DNA of 64,000 bases. Source: Microvirga sp. BSC39 (GTDB lineage Bacteria; Pseudomonadota; Alphaproteobacteria; Rhizobiales; Beijerinckiaceae). Where the stretch lies: the NCBI RefSeq assembly GCF_000739015.1, contig NZ_JPUG01000070.1, positions 62,001 through 126,000 of the forward strand, read 5' to 3'. Position 1 is the stretch's first letter; each line of letters starts with the position of its first letter. A model generated the notes under the pieces. The model made no database searches. It saw nothing but the letters and a program-made list of their open reading frames with translations, and was not told the origin of the DNA. Both the position numbers and the translations under genes were made by a program. Below, one piece after another: positions 35,442-44,689 of the stretch.

Positions 35442-37012
35442 GCGAAGCCCCTGAACAGCATGATCATCAGCGAGGCCGCAATGATCCACAAGGCCGCCAC
35501 GCCCCAGCGGTTGCCTCGCGCCTCGGCGCGCCCGATGGCCGCGACGCTGTCCTGATTGAGGGACACGCCCCGCGCCGTCACGTCCTCGAGCTGGTTGAGC
35601 ACCCGCTCGGCGCGCAGGGCCAGCTCCGGCAGGTCGCCGATCACGCCGGCCAGCGTCCACAGGCCACGGCCCGCCTGCTCGGCGCGGCCCAGCGGCCCGA
35701 GATTGCGCTCGATCCAATCACGCACCACGGGCTCGGACGTGGTCCACATGTCGAGCTTCGGGTCGAGGTTGCGGGCGACGCCCTCCACGACAACCATGGT
35801 CTTCTGCAGCATGACGAGCTCGATGCGGGTCGCCATGTCGAACAGCGCCGTGATCTCGAAGAGAAGCGTCAGGAGCTTCGCCATGGAGATCTCGTCGGCC
35901 CTCCGGTCGTGGATCGGCTCGCCGATGGCGCGGATCGCTTGCGCGAAATCCTCCACCGAATGGTGCGGCGGCACGTATCCGGCCTCGAAATGCACCTGCG
36001 CCACGCGCAGATAATCGCGGCGGATGAAGCCGAGAAGGATTTCGGCGAGGAAGCGCCGCTCCTTCATGCCGAGCCGGCCCATGATGCCGAAATCGACAGC
36101 CACAAGCCGCCCTTCCGCATCGATGAACAGATTGCCCGGATGCATGTCGGCGTGGAAATAGCCGTCGCGGATGGCATGGCGCAGGAAGGACTGGATCACC
36201 GTGCGCCCCAGCGCCACCCGGTCGAAGCCGGCGGCCTCGATGGCCGCAAGATCGTTGAGGCGGATGCCCTCGATCCAGGTGGTGGTGAGCACGTCGCGGG
36301 CGGTGAGGTCCCATTCGGGCTTCGGCACCCGGAAATCGGGATCGTCCTTGGTGTTCTCCGCCAATTCCGAGACGGCCGCTGCTTCGAGACGCAGGTCCAT
36401 CTCGACGGCCACGGAGCGGGCCAGCGCCTCCACGATCTCAAGGGGTTTCAGGCGCTTGGCATCGGGCACCATGCGCTCGAACAGGCGGGCGGCGGCGCGC
36501 ATGGCCTGCAGGTCGCGGGCGAAACCCTCGCGCACGCCGGGCCGCACCACCTTCACGGCCACCGTTTCCTCGCCCTCTGCGGTTCGGATGCGGGCCCGGT
36601 GGACCTGCGCGATGGAAGCGGCGGCAATCGGCTCGCTGAACTCCAGGAAAAGCACGTCGATCGGACGGCCGAGGGCGATCTCGACCATGCGCACCGCCTC
36701 CGCCCGCGGGAAAGGCGGCATGCGATCCTGCAGGCGTTCCAGGTCGCGGGCGGCCGCAACGCCGACGATGTCGGGGCGGGTCGCCAGGAACTGGCCGAAC
36801 TTCACGTAAGAGGGCCCGAGCCGCGTCAGGGCCTTCGACAGCCGCGCCGCGCCGTCGCCCGCCTGGGGACGCTCGACGAGGCGGGCCATTTTCAACCCGA
36901 AGCGCGCGGCGGGGGGCAGGGCGCTCGGATCGACGAGCGCCAAAGCGCCTTCGCGCGCCAGGACGAAGCCGGCGCGCAGGTTACGAGCGAGGTGGAAGAG
37001 GCTGCCGATCAC
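35438..37012 (-). CDS. ubiB: UbiB-family ubiquinone biosynthesis kinase-like protein
   Basis: A 524-residue ABC1/ADCK/UbiB ATPase. The family KxGQ signature appears as YVKFGQFLATRPD near residue 70, followed by the Ala-rich loop SEPIAAASIAQVHRA and VAVKVVRPG, the kinase Asp in DMHPGNLF and VDFGIMGRLG. Two hydrophobic C-terminal segments (last 25 residues) anchor it to the membrane. It supports coenzyme Q synthesis after the ring C-methyltransferase UbiE, whose gene lies 3 bases upstream. Confidence 0.95.
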   Translation of the reverse strand: MIGSLFHLARNLRAGFVLAREGALALVDPSALPPAARFGLKMARLVERPQAGDGAARLSKALTRLGPSYVKFGQFLATRPDIVGVAAARDLERLQDRMPPFPRAEAVRMVEIALGRPIDVLFLEFSEPIAAASIAQVHRARIRTAEGEETVAVKVVRPGVREGFARDLQAMRAAARLFERMVPDAKRLKPLEIVEALARSVAVEMDLRLEAAAVSELAENTKDDPDFRVPKPEWDLTARDVLTTTWIEGIRLNDLAAIEAAGFDRVALGRTVIQSFLRHAIRDGYFHADMHPGNLFIDAEGRLVAVDFGIMGRLGMKERRFLAEILLGFIRRDYLRVAQVHFEAGYVPPHHSVEDFAQAIRAIGEPIHDRRADEISMAKLLTLLFEITALFDMATRIELVMLQKTMVVVEGVARNLDPKLDMWTTSEPVVRDWIERNLGPLGRAEQAGRGLWTLAGVIGDLPELALRAERVLNQLEDVTARGVSLNQDSVAAIGRAEARGNRWGVAALWIIAASLMIMLFRGFA

Positions 37013-37015
37013 GCT

Positions 37016-37765
37016 TTAAATCTTCCAGCCCGAGTGAATGGCCACGACGCCGGCCGTCAGGGTGCGGTGGGTGACGCGCTTGAAGCCCGCCTCCTCGATC
37101 ATCCGCGCAAAGGCCGCCGGCGGCGGGAAGCGGCGGATCGACTCGACGAGGTACTGGTAGGATTCCGCATCCCCCGTCACCATCGCTCCCAGCTTCGGGA
37201 TCACGTTGAAGGAATAGGCGTCGTAGATTCTGTCCAGCAACGGCACGTCGACCTTGGAGAATTCCAGGCACAGGAAGCGCCCGCCGGGTTTCAGCACCCG
37301 GTGCGCCTCGCGAAGCGCCGCATCGATGCGCGGCACGTTCCGGATGCCGAACGCGATGGTGTAGGCATCGTAGGTCTTGGATTCGAGCGGCAGCTCCTCC
37401 GCATTGGCCTCGACGAAGTCGATGCGGCCCTCATAGCGGTGGCCGGCCCGTTCGGCGCCGACCTTGAGCATCTCGCCGTTGATGTCGAGCACCGTCACGC
37501 GGGTCTGCGGCCCGCCCTGATCGAGAATGCGGAAGGCCACGTCCCCGGTGCCGCCGGCCACATCCAGATGGCGGAACGGCCGGTCGCGGGGCGGGCGCAG
37601 GGTGGAGATGAGGGCGTCCTTCCAGACACGGTGGAGGCCTGCGGACATGAGGTCGTTCATCAGGTCGTAGCGGCCTGCCACCGAGCGGAAGACCTCGTTG
37701 ACCTTGCCCTGCTTCTCACCCAGGGGCACGGACTGGAACCCGAAATGGGTGTTCTCGTCGGTCAT
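37016..37765 (-). CDS. ubiE: Demethylmenaquinol / ubiquinone C-methyltransferase UbiE
   Basis: A 249-residue SAM-dependent methyltransferase with motif [15 protein letters not shown] near residue 68, [20 protein letters not shown], and the C-terminal [11 protein letters not shown] typical of UbiE. ATG 37765 gives the family N-terminus; an in-frame ATG at 37816 lies within a 24-base palindrome. It heads the tight minus-strand group ubiE-ubiB-coaBC-dut-rrf2-cysK and is divergent from mutM. Confidence 0.95.
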   Translation of the reverse strand: MTDENTHFGFQSVPLGEKQGKVNEVFRSVAGRYDLMNDLMSAGLHRVWKDALISTLRPPRDRPFRHLDVAGGTGDVAFRILDQGGPQTRVTVLDINGEMLKVGAERAGHRYEGRIDFVEANAEELPLESKTYDAYTIAFGIRNVPRIDAALREAHRVLKPGGRFLCLEFSKVDVPLLDRIYDAYSFNVIPKLGAMVTGDAESYQYLVESIRRFPPPAAFARMIEEAGFKRVTHRTLTAGVVAIHSGWKI

Positions 37766-37789
37766 GATGTCTGAGCCTCTTGTCACCTG

Positions 37790-37813
37790 GAGCATCGGAT
37801 ATATCCGATGCTC
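37790..37813. repeat. Perfect 24-base palindrome upstream of ubiE
   Basis: The 12-base half-site GAGCATCGGATA is followed by its exact complement. The same GAGCATCGG half-site opens the element at 54072-54122, so it is probably part of a repeat family and not a dedicated operator. Confidence 0.7.
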
Positions 37814-37828
37814 CACCCTTTAAAGCGC

Positions 37829-37874
37829 GCATCGTTGGGCGCGGAAAACCGGAAACCACTTTTCCGCACGATGC
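37829..37874. repeat. Palindromic repeat between ubiE and mutM
   Basis: Outer arms GCATCGT (37829-37835) and ACGATGC (37868-37874) enclose CGGAAAA...TTTTCCG. Read on the other strand the core matches that of the element at 4524-4568. Confidence 0.75.
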
Positions 37875-37949
37875 ACTAGTGTCGCGATCCATAGCGGAAG
37901 CGGGGCCTAAAGGCTATGTAAGAGCCCTCAAGAAGCCGAGAGATGGTTG

Positions 37950-38837
37950 ATGCCTGAACTGCCCGAAGTCGAGACCGTGCGCCGCGGCCTGGAGCCCGCC
38001 ATGGTGGGAGCCCGCTTCACCAAGGTGACCCAGCGCCGCCCGGATCTGCGCTTTCCCTTTCCCGAGCGGTTTTGCGAACGTCTGGAGGGGCAGGAGGTCA
38101 AGGCGCTCGGCCGCCGGGCCAAGTATCTCCTGGCCGATCTCTCCTCCGGCGAGGTGCTGGTCATGCATCTGGGCATGTCCGGCCGCTTTCTCGTAACCAA
38201 GGACGGCGCCACCCGGATGCCCGGCGAGTTCCATCACGAGCATGGAGGCCTGGGGGCTCACGACCATGTGGTGTTCGGGCTCTCAAACGGGGCGACCGTC
38301 ATTTATAATGACGCCCGCCGCTTCGGCTTCATGGATCTGGCGCCCCGCCAGGAGATCGAGACCTCGAAGCATTTTGCCGGCATGGGCATCGAGCCCCTCG
38401 GCAACGAGCTCTCGGGCGAGACCATCGCCAGATTGTTCATGGCTAAGCGCACGCCCCTGAAGGCCGCTCTCCTCGACCAGCGCCTGATTGCCGGCCTCGG
38501 CAACATCTATGTGTGCGAAGCCCTGTTCCGCACCGGCCTTCATCCGGAGGCTCCGGCCGGATCGCTCGTGACCAAGAAGGGCGAGCCGACCGACAAGGCG
38601 CGCCAGCTCGCGGATGTCATCCGGGACGTGCTCGCCGAGGCGGTGGAAGCTGGAGGCTCCACCTTGCGCGACCATGCCCAGGTGGATGGGTCGCTGGGCT
38701 ACTTCCAGCATTCGTTCCGGGTCTACGACCGGGAGAGCGAGCCCTGCGTCACGCCCGACTGCACCGGCACCGTCACCCGCCTGGTGCAATCCGGCCGCTC
38801 CACCTTCTACTGTCCGGAATGCCAGAAGCGCTCCTGA
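37950..38837 (+). CDS. mutM: Bifunctional DNA-formamidopyrimidine glycosylase / AP lyase
   Basis: MutM removes 8-oxoguanine and ring-opened purines. The 295-residue protein starts with the catalytic Pro-Glu of [15 protein letters not shown], keeps the Lys in GRRAKYLL, the helix-two-turn-helix region [14 protein letters not shown], and a C-terminal zinc finger with Cys pairs PCVTPDC and FYCPEC. ATG 37950 must be the start because the proline after Met is the nucleophile. GAGA lies upstream. Confidence 0.96.
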   Translation: MPELPEVETVRRGLEPAMVGARFTKVTQRRPDLRFPFPERFCERLEGQEVKALGRRAKYLLADLSSGEVLVMHLGMSGRFLVTKDGATRMPGEFHHEHGGLGAHDHVVFGLSNGATVIYNDARRFGFMDLAPRQEIETSKHFAGMGIEPLGNELSGETIARLFMAKRTPLKAALLDQRLIAGLGNIYVCEALFRTGLHPEAPAGSLVTKKGEPTDKARQLADVIRDVLAEAVEAGGSTLRDHAQVDGSLGYFQHSFRVYDRESEPCVTPDCTGTVTRLVQSGRSTFYCPECQKRS

Positions 38838-38922
38838 ACTCAAGTCAGGGCTTCCCGATTTTCACTTGCCGGGTCATGCGCCCTCGCCTACCGGTGTCCC
38901 ATCATCGAGCAGGAGATGTCAC

Positions 38923-39696
38923 ATGGCTTTTGAGACGATTCTCACGGAGACGCGCGGCAAGGTGGGGCTGATCACCCTCAACCGTCCGCAGGCCCTGAAT
39001 GCCCTCAATTCCACGCTCCTGGGCGAGGTCAACCAGGCGCTCGACGCCTACGAGGCGGACCCGAACATCGGCTGCATCGTCATCACCGGCTCGGAGAAGG
39101 CTTTCGCGGCCGGCGCCGACATCAAGGAGATGGCGGAGCTCGACTATCCGCACACCTACATGGCCGACTTCTTCTCCGGCTGGGAGAAGGTGTCGGGGCG
39201 GCGCAAGCCCATGATCGCCGCGGTGGCGGGCTTTGCCCTGGGCGGCGGCTGCGAGTTCGCCATGATGTGCGACTTCATCATCGCGGCGGACAACGCCAAG
39301 TTCGGCCAGCCCGAGATCAAGCTCGGCGTGATGCCCGGCATGGGCGGCACCCAGCGCCTCACGCGCCTCATCGGCCGGGCCAAGGCCATGGAGATGTGCC
39401 TGACGGGCCGCATGATGGGAGCCGAGGAAGCCGAGCGCTCCGGGCTCGTCGCCCGGGTGGTGCCGGCGGCCGATCTCATCAACGACGCCCTGAAGACGGC
39501 GGACACCATCGCGTCCATGTCGCTGCCCATCGCCATGATGACGAAAGAGACCATCAACCGGGCCGACGAGATCTCGCTCTCGGAGGGCATCCGCTTCGAG
39601 CGACGCCTGTTCCACGCCATGTTCGCCACCGCCGACCAGAAGGAAGGCATGGCGGCCTTCGTCGGCAAGCGCCCCCCTGAGTTCAAGAACGGCTGA
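38923..39696 (+). CDS. Enoyl-CoA hydratase
   Basis: A 257-residue crotonase-fold enzyme. The oxyanion-hole segments [12 protein letters not shown] and [15 protein letters not shown] are present, and the catalytic glutamates occur in GCEFAM and [17 protein letters not shown]. It hydrates trans-2-enoyl-CoA in beta-oxidation, close to FadB1/EchA8 types. AGGAG nine bases before ATG 38923 sets the start. A permease gene follows after 2 bases. Confidence 0.93.
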   Translation: MAFETILTETRGKVGLITLNRPQALNALNSTLLGEVNQALDAYEADPNIGCIVITGSEKAFAAGADIKEMAELDYPHTYMADFFSGWEKVSGRRKPMIAAVAGFALGGGCEFAMMCDFIIAADNAKFGQPEIKLGVMPGMGGTQRLTRLIGRAKAMEMCLTGRMMGAEEAERSGLVARVVPAADLINDALKTADTIASMSLPIAMMTKETINRADEISLSEGIRFERRLFHAMFATADQKEGMAAFVGKRPPEFKNG

Positions 39697-39698
39697 TC

Positions 39699-40490
39699 GT
39701 GCCCGACATCGGCTTCGACATGATCGCGGCTCTGACCGCGATCTCTTTTCTCGCGGGCTTCGTGGATGCCATCGCGGGAGGCGGCGGGCTTCTCACCGTG
39801 CCGGCCCTTCTGCTCGCCGGCCTCGATCCGGCCCAGGCGATCGCCACCAACAAGGTGCAGGGTTCGGTGGCGGCGGCCTCCGCCACCTACACCTTCGGCC
39901 GCAAAGGCCTGATCGAGTGGAAGAAGGCCTGGGGCTTTACCCTGGTGGCCTTCACGAGCAGCATCGCCGGGGCATTGTGCGTGCAGTTCCTGCCGCGTGC
40001 CGTGCTCGAAGTGCTGATCCCGGTCATGCTGATCGCCATGGCGATCTACTTCGCCCTCTCGCGCAAGATGAAGGACGAGGATGCCCAGGCCCGCATGACG
40101 GCTCTCGCCTTCGGCCTCACCGCCCCGGTGGCCATCGGCTTTTATGACGGCATCTTCGGGCCGGGGGCAGGCTCCTTCTATATGCTCGCCTTCGTGACGC
40201 TGCTGGGCTACGGGGTTGTGAAGGCCACCGCCCATACCAAGCTCGTCAACTTCGCGAGCAATTTCGGCAGTCTCCTTCTTTACGCTGCGACAGGCGCGGT
40301 GATCTGGCCCCTAGGGCTCGCCATGTCCGTGGCGTCCCTGCTCGGAGCCCAGGTTGGGTCGCGGCTTGCCATGAGACTGGGCTCCCGGCTCATCCGCCCG
40401 CTCCTGGTCGTGGTGTCGAGCCTGATGGCGCTCAGGCTCCTGCTCGACCCCGCCAACCCCTGGCGCCAGGGCCTTTTGGCGCTTTTTTGA
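39699..40490 (+). CDS. TSUP-family (TauE/SafE) sulfite/sulfonate exporter
   Basis: A 263-residue membrane protein with about eight hydrophobic segments and the TSUP hallmarks FVDAIAGGGGLLTVPALL near the N-terminus and FYDGIFGPGAGSFYM in the second half. The family moves sulfite, sulfoacetate or other anions. GTG 39699, 2 bases after the previous stop, is taken as start; ATG 39720 is an alternative. The substrate is unknown and the link to the hydratase is positional. Confidence 0.88.
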   Translation: MPDIGFDMIAALTAISFLAGFVDAIAGGGGLLTVPALLLAGLDPAQAIATNKVQGSVAAASATYTFGRKGLIEWKKAWGFTLVAFTSSIAGALCVQFLPRAVLEVLIPVMLIAMAIYFALSRKMKDEDAQARMTALAFGLTAPVAIGFYDGIFGPGAGSFYMLAFVTLLGYGVVKATAHTKLVNFASNFGSLLLYAATGAVIWPLGLAMSVASLLGAQVGSRLAMRLGSRLIRPLLVVVSSLMALRLLLDPANPWRQGLLALF

Positions 40491-40510
40491 CGCGCAAAGG
40501 CCTATGGTCG

Positions 40511-40539
40511 TTGACGTTCGCAGGGTTCGCGTCTATAAG
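40511..40539 (+). promoter_or_regulatory. Sigma70-type promoter of rpsT
   Basis: TTGACG (40511-40516), 17-base spacer, TATAAG (40534-40539); expected start near 40546, leaving a leader of about 120 bases. Confidence 0.72.
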
Positions 40540-40550
40540 CCGCCTCACAT

Positions 40551-40573
40551 GAGCCCGCGCGTCCCGCGGGCTC
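40551..40573 (+). promoter_or_regulatory. Stem-loop at the start of the rpsT leader
   Basis: GAGCCCGC (40551-40558) pairs with GCGGGCTC (40566-40573), followed by TTCGGTTTCC. At the very 5' end of the predicted rpsT mRNA it could stabilise the message, act as a weak attenuator or take part in S20 feedback. Confidence 0.5.
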
Positions 40574-40665
40574 TTCGGTTTCCATGCAATCAACCGATCG
40601 CTGCCGGAGCTCTCCCATGGGCTTGAGCTTGGCCATCGGGATTTTAAAAAGAACGAGGATGGGCC

Positions 40666-40932
40666 ATGGCCAACACCGTGTCCGCCAAGAAGATGACCCG
40701 CAAGATCGCGAAGCGCACCGCGATCAACAAGTCGCGTCGCAGCCGCATGCGGACCTTCGTCCGCAAGGTTGAAGAGGCCATCGCTTCCGGCAATCAGACC
40801 GAGGCTGCAGCCGCCCTGCGCGCTGCCGAGCCGGAGATGATGCGCGCGGCCCAGAAGGGCATCGTGCACAAGAACACCGCGTCGCGGAAGGTCTCGCGCC
40901 TCGCGAGCCGCATCAAGACGCTCAGCGCCTAA
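40666..40932 (+). CDS. rpsT: 30S ribosomal protein S20
   Basis: An 88-residue, very basic all-helical protein ([32 protein letters not shown]), standard for S20, which binds 16S rRNA. GAGGATGG lies directly before the ATG. Its own promoter and terminator make it monocistronic, between the TSUP gene and the probable origin, an rpsT-dnaA order often found in proteobacteria. Confidence 0.97.
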   Translation: MANTVSAKKMTRKIAKRTAINKSRRSRMRTFVRKVEEAIASGNQTEAAAALRAAEPEMMRAAQKGIVHKNTASRKVSRLASRIKTLSA

Positions 40933-40970
40933 AAAGCAGCCCTCGAAGCTGCCTTTCCATCACGGATCAG

Positions 40971-40995
40971 ACCCGGCCAAGAGGCCGGGTTTTTT
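40971..40995 (+). terminator. Intrinsic terminator after rpsT
   Basis: ACCCGGCC (40971-40978) and GGCCGGGT (40983-40990) around an AAGA loop, followed by TTTTT. Confidence 0.93.
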
Positions 40996-41009
40996 CATGC
41001 CCGATGCTG

Positions 41010-41492
41010 GATTCTACGTCCAAATTTTATCCACACGAGAGCTTGACTTTATCCCCGTATGACAGGGTGAAGGCTCCACAGTGTGGATTCAAAATGCACA
41101 TAAAAGATCGACTGGATTCAACAGCTTAGCAGGCAAAGCATCGCGAAGCATCAGAATCACCCTCGATTCGGAGCGAATCGGTTCTGAATCAAGGTTGCGC
41201 AAAAACTCTTTTTTCGGGACTGCGCACAGGCTGTGATGACACAGTGAATCAGTTGAAGAGTCAGCGATTTACAGCCCAGATTCAAAACCTGTGGACGAGC
41301 CTGTGAACGCCATCGGGTGCTCCCGGGAGGTTGAGACTCGACTCAGCCATATTGCACGCCCTCCCGCACCCTGTGTAAGGTCCATTTGCTTCGACGGCTC
41401 GCCGTTAAGTCATTCACTCAAAGCCTGAACTAAAGACACCATGCGCGGGGATAAGCTGTTGTTTCACTCTCTCAAGAAGCAAGCGCAGACTC
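41010..41492. other. Probable chromosomal replication origin (oriC)
   Basis: The region between rpsT and dnaA has no gene. It holds a perfect DnaA box TTATCCACA (41027-41035) and weaker ones at 41049-41057 (TTATCCCCG), 41082-41090, 41290-41298 and 41447-41455 (inverted TTATCCCCG). Thirteen GANTC sites, the CcrM methylation sequence, start at 41010, 41086, 41115, 41154, 41165, 41175, 41186, 41246, 41258, 41279, 41335, 41340 and 41488; twelve fall in 335 bases. AT-richer DNA lies near 41200-41215 and 41560-41605. DnaA boxes beside dnaA support an origin; function is inferred. Confidence 0.75.
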
Positions 41493-41538
41493 ATCCTTTA
41501 TCGCGAGGTAAACTTGCCAGACCTTGAGTGAAGACCAA

Positions 41539-41564
41539 GGAGATGACAGATGACGATCATCTCC
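41539..41564. promoter_or_regulatory. Inverted repeat in the dnaA upstream region
   Basis: GGAGATGA (41539-41546) and TCATCTCC (41557-41564) are exact complements 10 bases apart, followed by an AT-rich tract. It could be a protein site or an RNA hairpin in the dnaA leader. A tiny frame with an AAGGAG (ATG 41550, six codons) lies inside it. Confidence 0.45.
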
Positions 41565-41711
41565 ACTTAAAATCGAACAAATAATCTTTAGTACAATTGG
41601 GGGCGCCACGTTCTGAATAACCTGTGAGGCATCTGTGCCTTGGTGTTCAGAAACGGGACATGCGTAGGGGTTTCCGGCCTTAACAGGGGGAAGCCTCGTG
41701 GAGGGACATTG

Positions 41712-43214
41712 ATGTATCGCAGCGAAGACCATCGCACCTTTGCCGCTCCGAGCGAGAACGGCATGGATGTTCCGGGCGAGCAATCGGCCTCTGAAGTTTG
41801 GGCGCGGGTCAAGCGCCGCCTTCGGGCCGAGCTGGGCGAGGATATCTTCGCCAGCTGGTTCGGACGCCTGGAGCTGGACTCGGTGATCGAGGGCTGCGCT
41901 TATCTGACCGTTCCCACCCGCTTTCTGAAGAGCTGGATCGAATCTCACTACGCCGATCGGGTGCTTGCGGTTTACCGCTCTGAAGCCGGTGACGTGGAGC
42001 GGGTGTCCATCGGCGTGCGCAGCACCCTCGGACGCGATCCTGCATCCCAGCGCCGGGCGAGCGAAGCTCCGCGCCCGGCCTCTGCTCCTTCCATGGCGAT
42101 GCCGAGCATGAATCATGAGATCAAGGCTCCTGCTGCACCCTCCTCTCACGAGGAGCGCGGCGAAGGCGGCGAACTCGGCGGCGCCCCGCTCGATCCCCGT
42201 CTCACCTTCGAGAGCTTCATCGTCGGCCGCTCCAATGCGCTGGCCCATGCGGCGGCGGATCGGGTCGCCCATGCGCAGAACGGACAGGCCATCTACAACC
42301 CGCTCTACCTTCATGCGGGCGTGGGCTTGGGCAAGACGCATCTTCTGCATGCCATCGGCCATGCGGTGCGCGCCCAGGGCCGCCGGGTGATCTACCTCAC
42401 GGCCGACCGCTTCATGTACGGCTTCGTCGCCTCCCTGAAGGCCCAGACATCGCTTGCCTTTAAGGAGCGCCTGCGCGGCATCGACCTGCTCATCATCGAC
42501 GACGTGCAGTTCATCCAGGGCAAGCAGATCCAGCAGGAATTCGGCCACACCCTGAACGCCCTCATCGATGCGGGCCGCCAGATCGTCATCGCCGCCGACC
42601 GTCCGCCGGCGGATCTGGAAAATCTCGACGAGCGGGTGCGTTCGCGCCTCGCCGGCGGCCTCGTGGTCGAGGTCAGCGCTCTCGACGAGGCGCTGCGCAC
42701 CTCGATCCTCACCACCCGCATCGAGGCTCTGAAGACGATCCATCCCACCTTCGAGGTGGGGCCGAACGTGATCGCTTTCGTGGCCCGCTCCATCACGGCC
42801 AACGGCCGCGACCTCGAAGGCGCCGTGAACCGCCTGCTGGCGCACGCGACGCTCACGAACTCCGCCATCACCCTGGAGACGGCCGAGGCCGCGATCCGCG
42901 ATCTCGTGCGTAACCGGGAGCCCAAGCGGGTCAAGATCGAGGACATCCAGAAGCTGGTGGCCTCGCGCTACAACGTCTCCCGTTCCGATATCCTCTCGGA
43001 GCGCCGCACCGCCGCCGTGGTGAAACCGCGCCAGATCGCCATGTACCTGTCCAAGGTGCTGACGCTGCGCTCCCTGCCCGAGATCGGCCGCCGCTTCGGC
43101 GGGCGCGACCACACCACGGTGCTCCACGCCGTGCGCAAGATCGAGAAGGCTCTGGGCGAGGACCACGCGCTCTCCGACGAGGTCGAGCTCCTCAAGCGCA
43201 TGCTGCAGGAATAG
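41712..43214 (+). CDS. dnaA: Chromosomal replication initiator DnaA
   Basis: A 500-residue protein. Domain I ([20 protein letters not shown]) leads to a variable linker, the AAA+ domain with Walker [16 protein letters not shown] and Walker [14 protein letters not shown], and domain IV with the DnaA-box-binding signature [19 protein letters not shown] 41712 is preceded by GGAGGG; the in-frame extension to 41640 lacks a ribosome site and conservation. DnaA opens oriC, which appears to lie directly upstream, and often regulates its own gene. Confidence 0.97.
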   Translation: MYRSEDHRTFAAPSENGMDVPGEQSASEVWARVKRRLRAELGEDIFASWFGRLELDSVIEGCAYLTVPTRFLKSWIESHYADRVLAVYRSEAGDVERVSIGVRSTLGRDPASQRRASEAPRPASAPSMAMPSMNHEIKAPAAPSSHEERGEGGELGGAPLDPRLTFESFIVGRSNALAHAAADRVAHAQNGQAIYNPLYLHAGVGLGKTHLLHAIGHAVRAQGRRVIYLTADRFMYGFVASLKAQTSLAFKERLRGIDLLIIDDVQFIQGKQIQQEFGHTLNALIDAGRQIVIAADRPPADLENLDERVRSRLAGGLVVEVSALDEALRTSILTTRIEALKTIHPTFEVGPNVIAFVARSITANGRDLEGAVNRLLAHATLTNSAITLETAEAAIRDLVRNREPKRVKIEDIQKLVASRYNVSRSDILSERRTAAVVKPRQIAMYLSKVLTLRSLPEIGRRFGGRDHTTVLHAVRKIEKALGEDHALSDEVELLKRMLQE

Positions 43215-43242
43215 GACCATCGAGGCCGGGTTCCGGCCTGTC

Positions 43243-43273
43243 GCCGGGGCCAGAATAGCCCCGGCCTTGCTTT
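43243..43273 (+). terminator. Stem-loop after dnaA, possible terminator
   Basis: GCCGGGGC (43243-43250) and GCCCCGGC (43258-43265), then CTTGCTTTC. A second hairpin GGCCGG/CCGGCC lies at about 43225-43238. The T tract is weak, so partial read-through into dnaN is likely. Confidence 0.5.
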
Positions 43274-43376
43274 CTCCGCCGACAAAAGCCAATCTTGCTG
43301 CCCTGCTTGTCCCGCCCAAGGGCGACCTGCCGCGGGCGCGAGCCAAGAATTTCACCGAAACCGGGTGTCGAAGGTT

Positions 43377-44495
43377 ATGAGAGTTACCGTTGAGCGCGCC
43401 GCTCTGCTGAAGGCGCTGGGGCACGTGCACCGCGTCGTCGAGCGCCGCAACACCATTCCGATCCTCTCCAACATCCTGCTGCGGGCCGGAGAGGGCTCCT
43501 TGCGTCTGAAGGCCACGGACCTCGACATCGAGGTGACCGAGACGATCCCGGCCGACATCACGGAGGCCGGCTCCACCACCGTCCCGGCCTACATGATCTA
43601 CGACATCGTGCGAAAGCTGCCCGACGGGGCGCAGGTCTCCCTCGAAATGACGCCCGATATGGGCCAGATGCAGATCCGCTCCGGCCGCTCTCGCTTCATG
43701 CTGCAGGCTCTGCCCGAGAGCGACTTCCCGGATCTCGCCGCCGGCGACCTGCCGCACCGCTTCACCCTGGCGGCCGCCGACCTCAAGCGCCTGATCGAGA
43801 AGACCCAGTTCGCGATCTCCACGGAAGAGACCCGCTACTACCTCAACGGCATCTATCTCCACACGCTGGACGTGGGCGGCACCATCGTCATGCGCGCCGT
43901 CGCCACCGACGGCCATCGCCTCGCCCGCGTCGAGATCCCGGCGCCGGGCGGCTCGGAGGGCATGCCCGGCGTCATCATCCCGCGCAAGGCCGTGGCCGAG
44001 ATCGTCAAGCTCGTGGAGGATGGCTCCGAAAACATCACCATCGAGTTGTCCTCCGCCAAGGTGCGGCTGACCTTCGACGGCGTGGTGCTGACCTCCAAGC
44101 TCATCGACGGCACCTTCCCCGACTACCAGCGCGTCATCCCGGCCGGAAACGACAAGGTCCTCGTGGTCGAGCGCGCCGATTTCTCGAAAGCGGTGGACCG
44201 TGTCTCAACGATCTCGTCGGAGCGCGGCCGCGCCGTGAAGCTGGCGCTCGGTGACGGACGTCTGACGCTCACCGTCAACAACCCGGATTCGGGCAGCGCG
44301 ACGGAAGAGCTCGAGGTCGATTACGATGCGGCGTCGATCGATATCGGCTTCAACGCCCGCTACCTCCTCGATATCGCATCCCAGCTCGACGGCGACACCG
44401 CCGTGTTCAAGCTCGCCGATCCCGGCTCCCCCACGATCATCCAGGACCGCGAGGGCGCTGCGGCGCTTTACGTCCTGATGCCGATGCGGGTGTAA
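43377..44495 (+). CDS. dnaN: DNA polymerase III sliding clamp (beta subunit)
   Basis: A 372-residue clamp with three repeated domains; the N-terminus MRVTVERAALLKALGHVHRV and RRNTIPILSNILL are characteristic, as is the C-terminal ALYVLMPMRV. ATG 43377 is chosen by family alignment, though GAAGG is very close; GTG 43365 is the alternative. It follows dnaA by 160 bases, as usual. Confidence 0.96.
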   Translation: MRVTVERAALLKALGHVHRVVERRNTIPILSNILLRAGEGSLRLKATDLDIEVTETIPADITEAGSTTVPAYMIYDIVRKLPDGAQVSLEMTPDMGQMQIRSGRSRFMLQALPESDFPDLAAGDLPHRFTLAAADLKRLIEKTQFAISTEETRYYLNGIYLHTLDVGGTIVMRAVATDGHRLARVEIPAPGGSEGMPGVIIPRKAVAEIVKLVEDGSENITIELSSAKVRLTFDGVVLTSKLIDGTFPDYQRVIPAGNDKVLVVERADFSKAVDRVSTISSERGRAVKLALGDGRLTLTVNNPDSGSATEELEVDYDAASIDIGFNARYLLDIASQLDGDTAVFKLADPGSPTIIQDREGAAALYVLMPMRV

Positions 44496-44531
44496 GCCGC
44501 ATCTCCGGAGTCATCTTCACAATCAAACTTC

Positions 44532-44623
44532 GCGTCATCACCGGCCTTGTGCCGGTGATCTCGCCTCAGGAAGACGCAACGCCCTTCTTACCGGGATGGC
44601 CGGGACAAGCCCGGCCATGACGA
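44532..44623. repeat. Dispersed palindromic repeat between dnaN and recF
   Basis: It begins CGTCATCACCGGCCTTGTGC, contains ACCGGGATGGCCGG and ends CCCGGCCATGACG. It is nearly identical to 19983-20072, so the same unit occurs twice, 24.5 kb apart. Confidence 0.8.
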
Positions 44624-44689
44624 TCCGCGTGACGGTTCGGCCGTGCCGACGCTTGATCTTTCGCGCCCGCTCCTGAATGAAGGGGGCGC

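Noticed and set aside
35909..37774. 621-codon plus-strand frame over ubiB and ubiE
   Set aside because: Antisense to two convincing genes.
41400..41420. Possible CtrA site (TTAA-N7-TTAA) in the origin
   Set aside because: Only one half-site (TTAA at 41405) is present; the second half does not match.
41472..43916. 814-codon minus-strand frame across the origin side, dnaA and dnaN
   Set aside because: Antisense to dnaA and dnaN, without recognisable domains.
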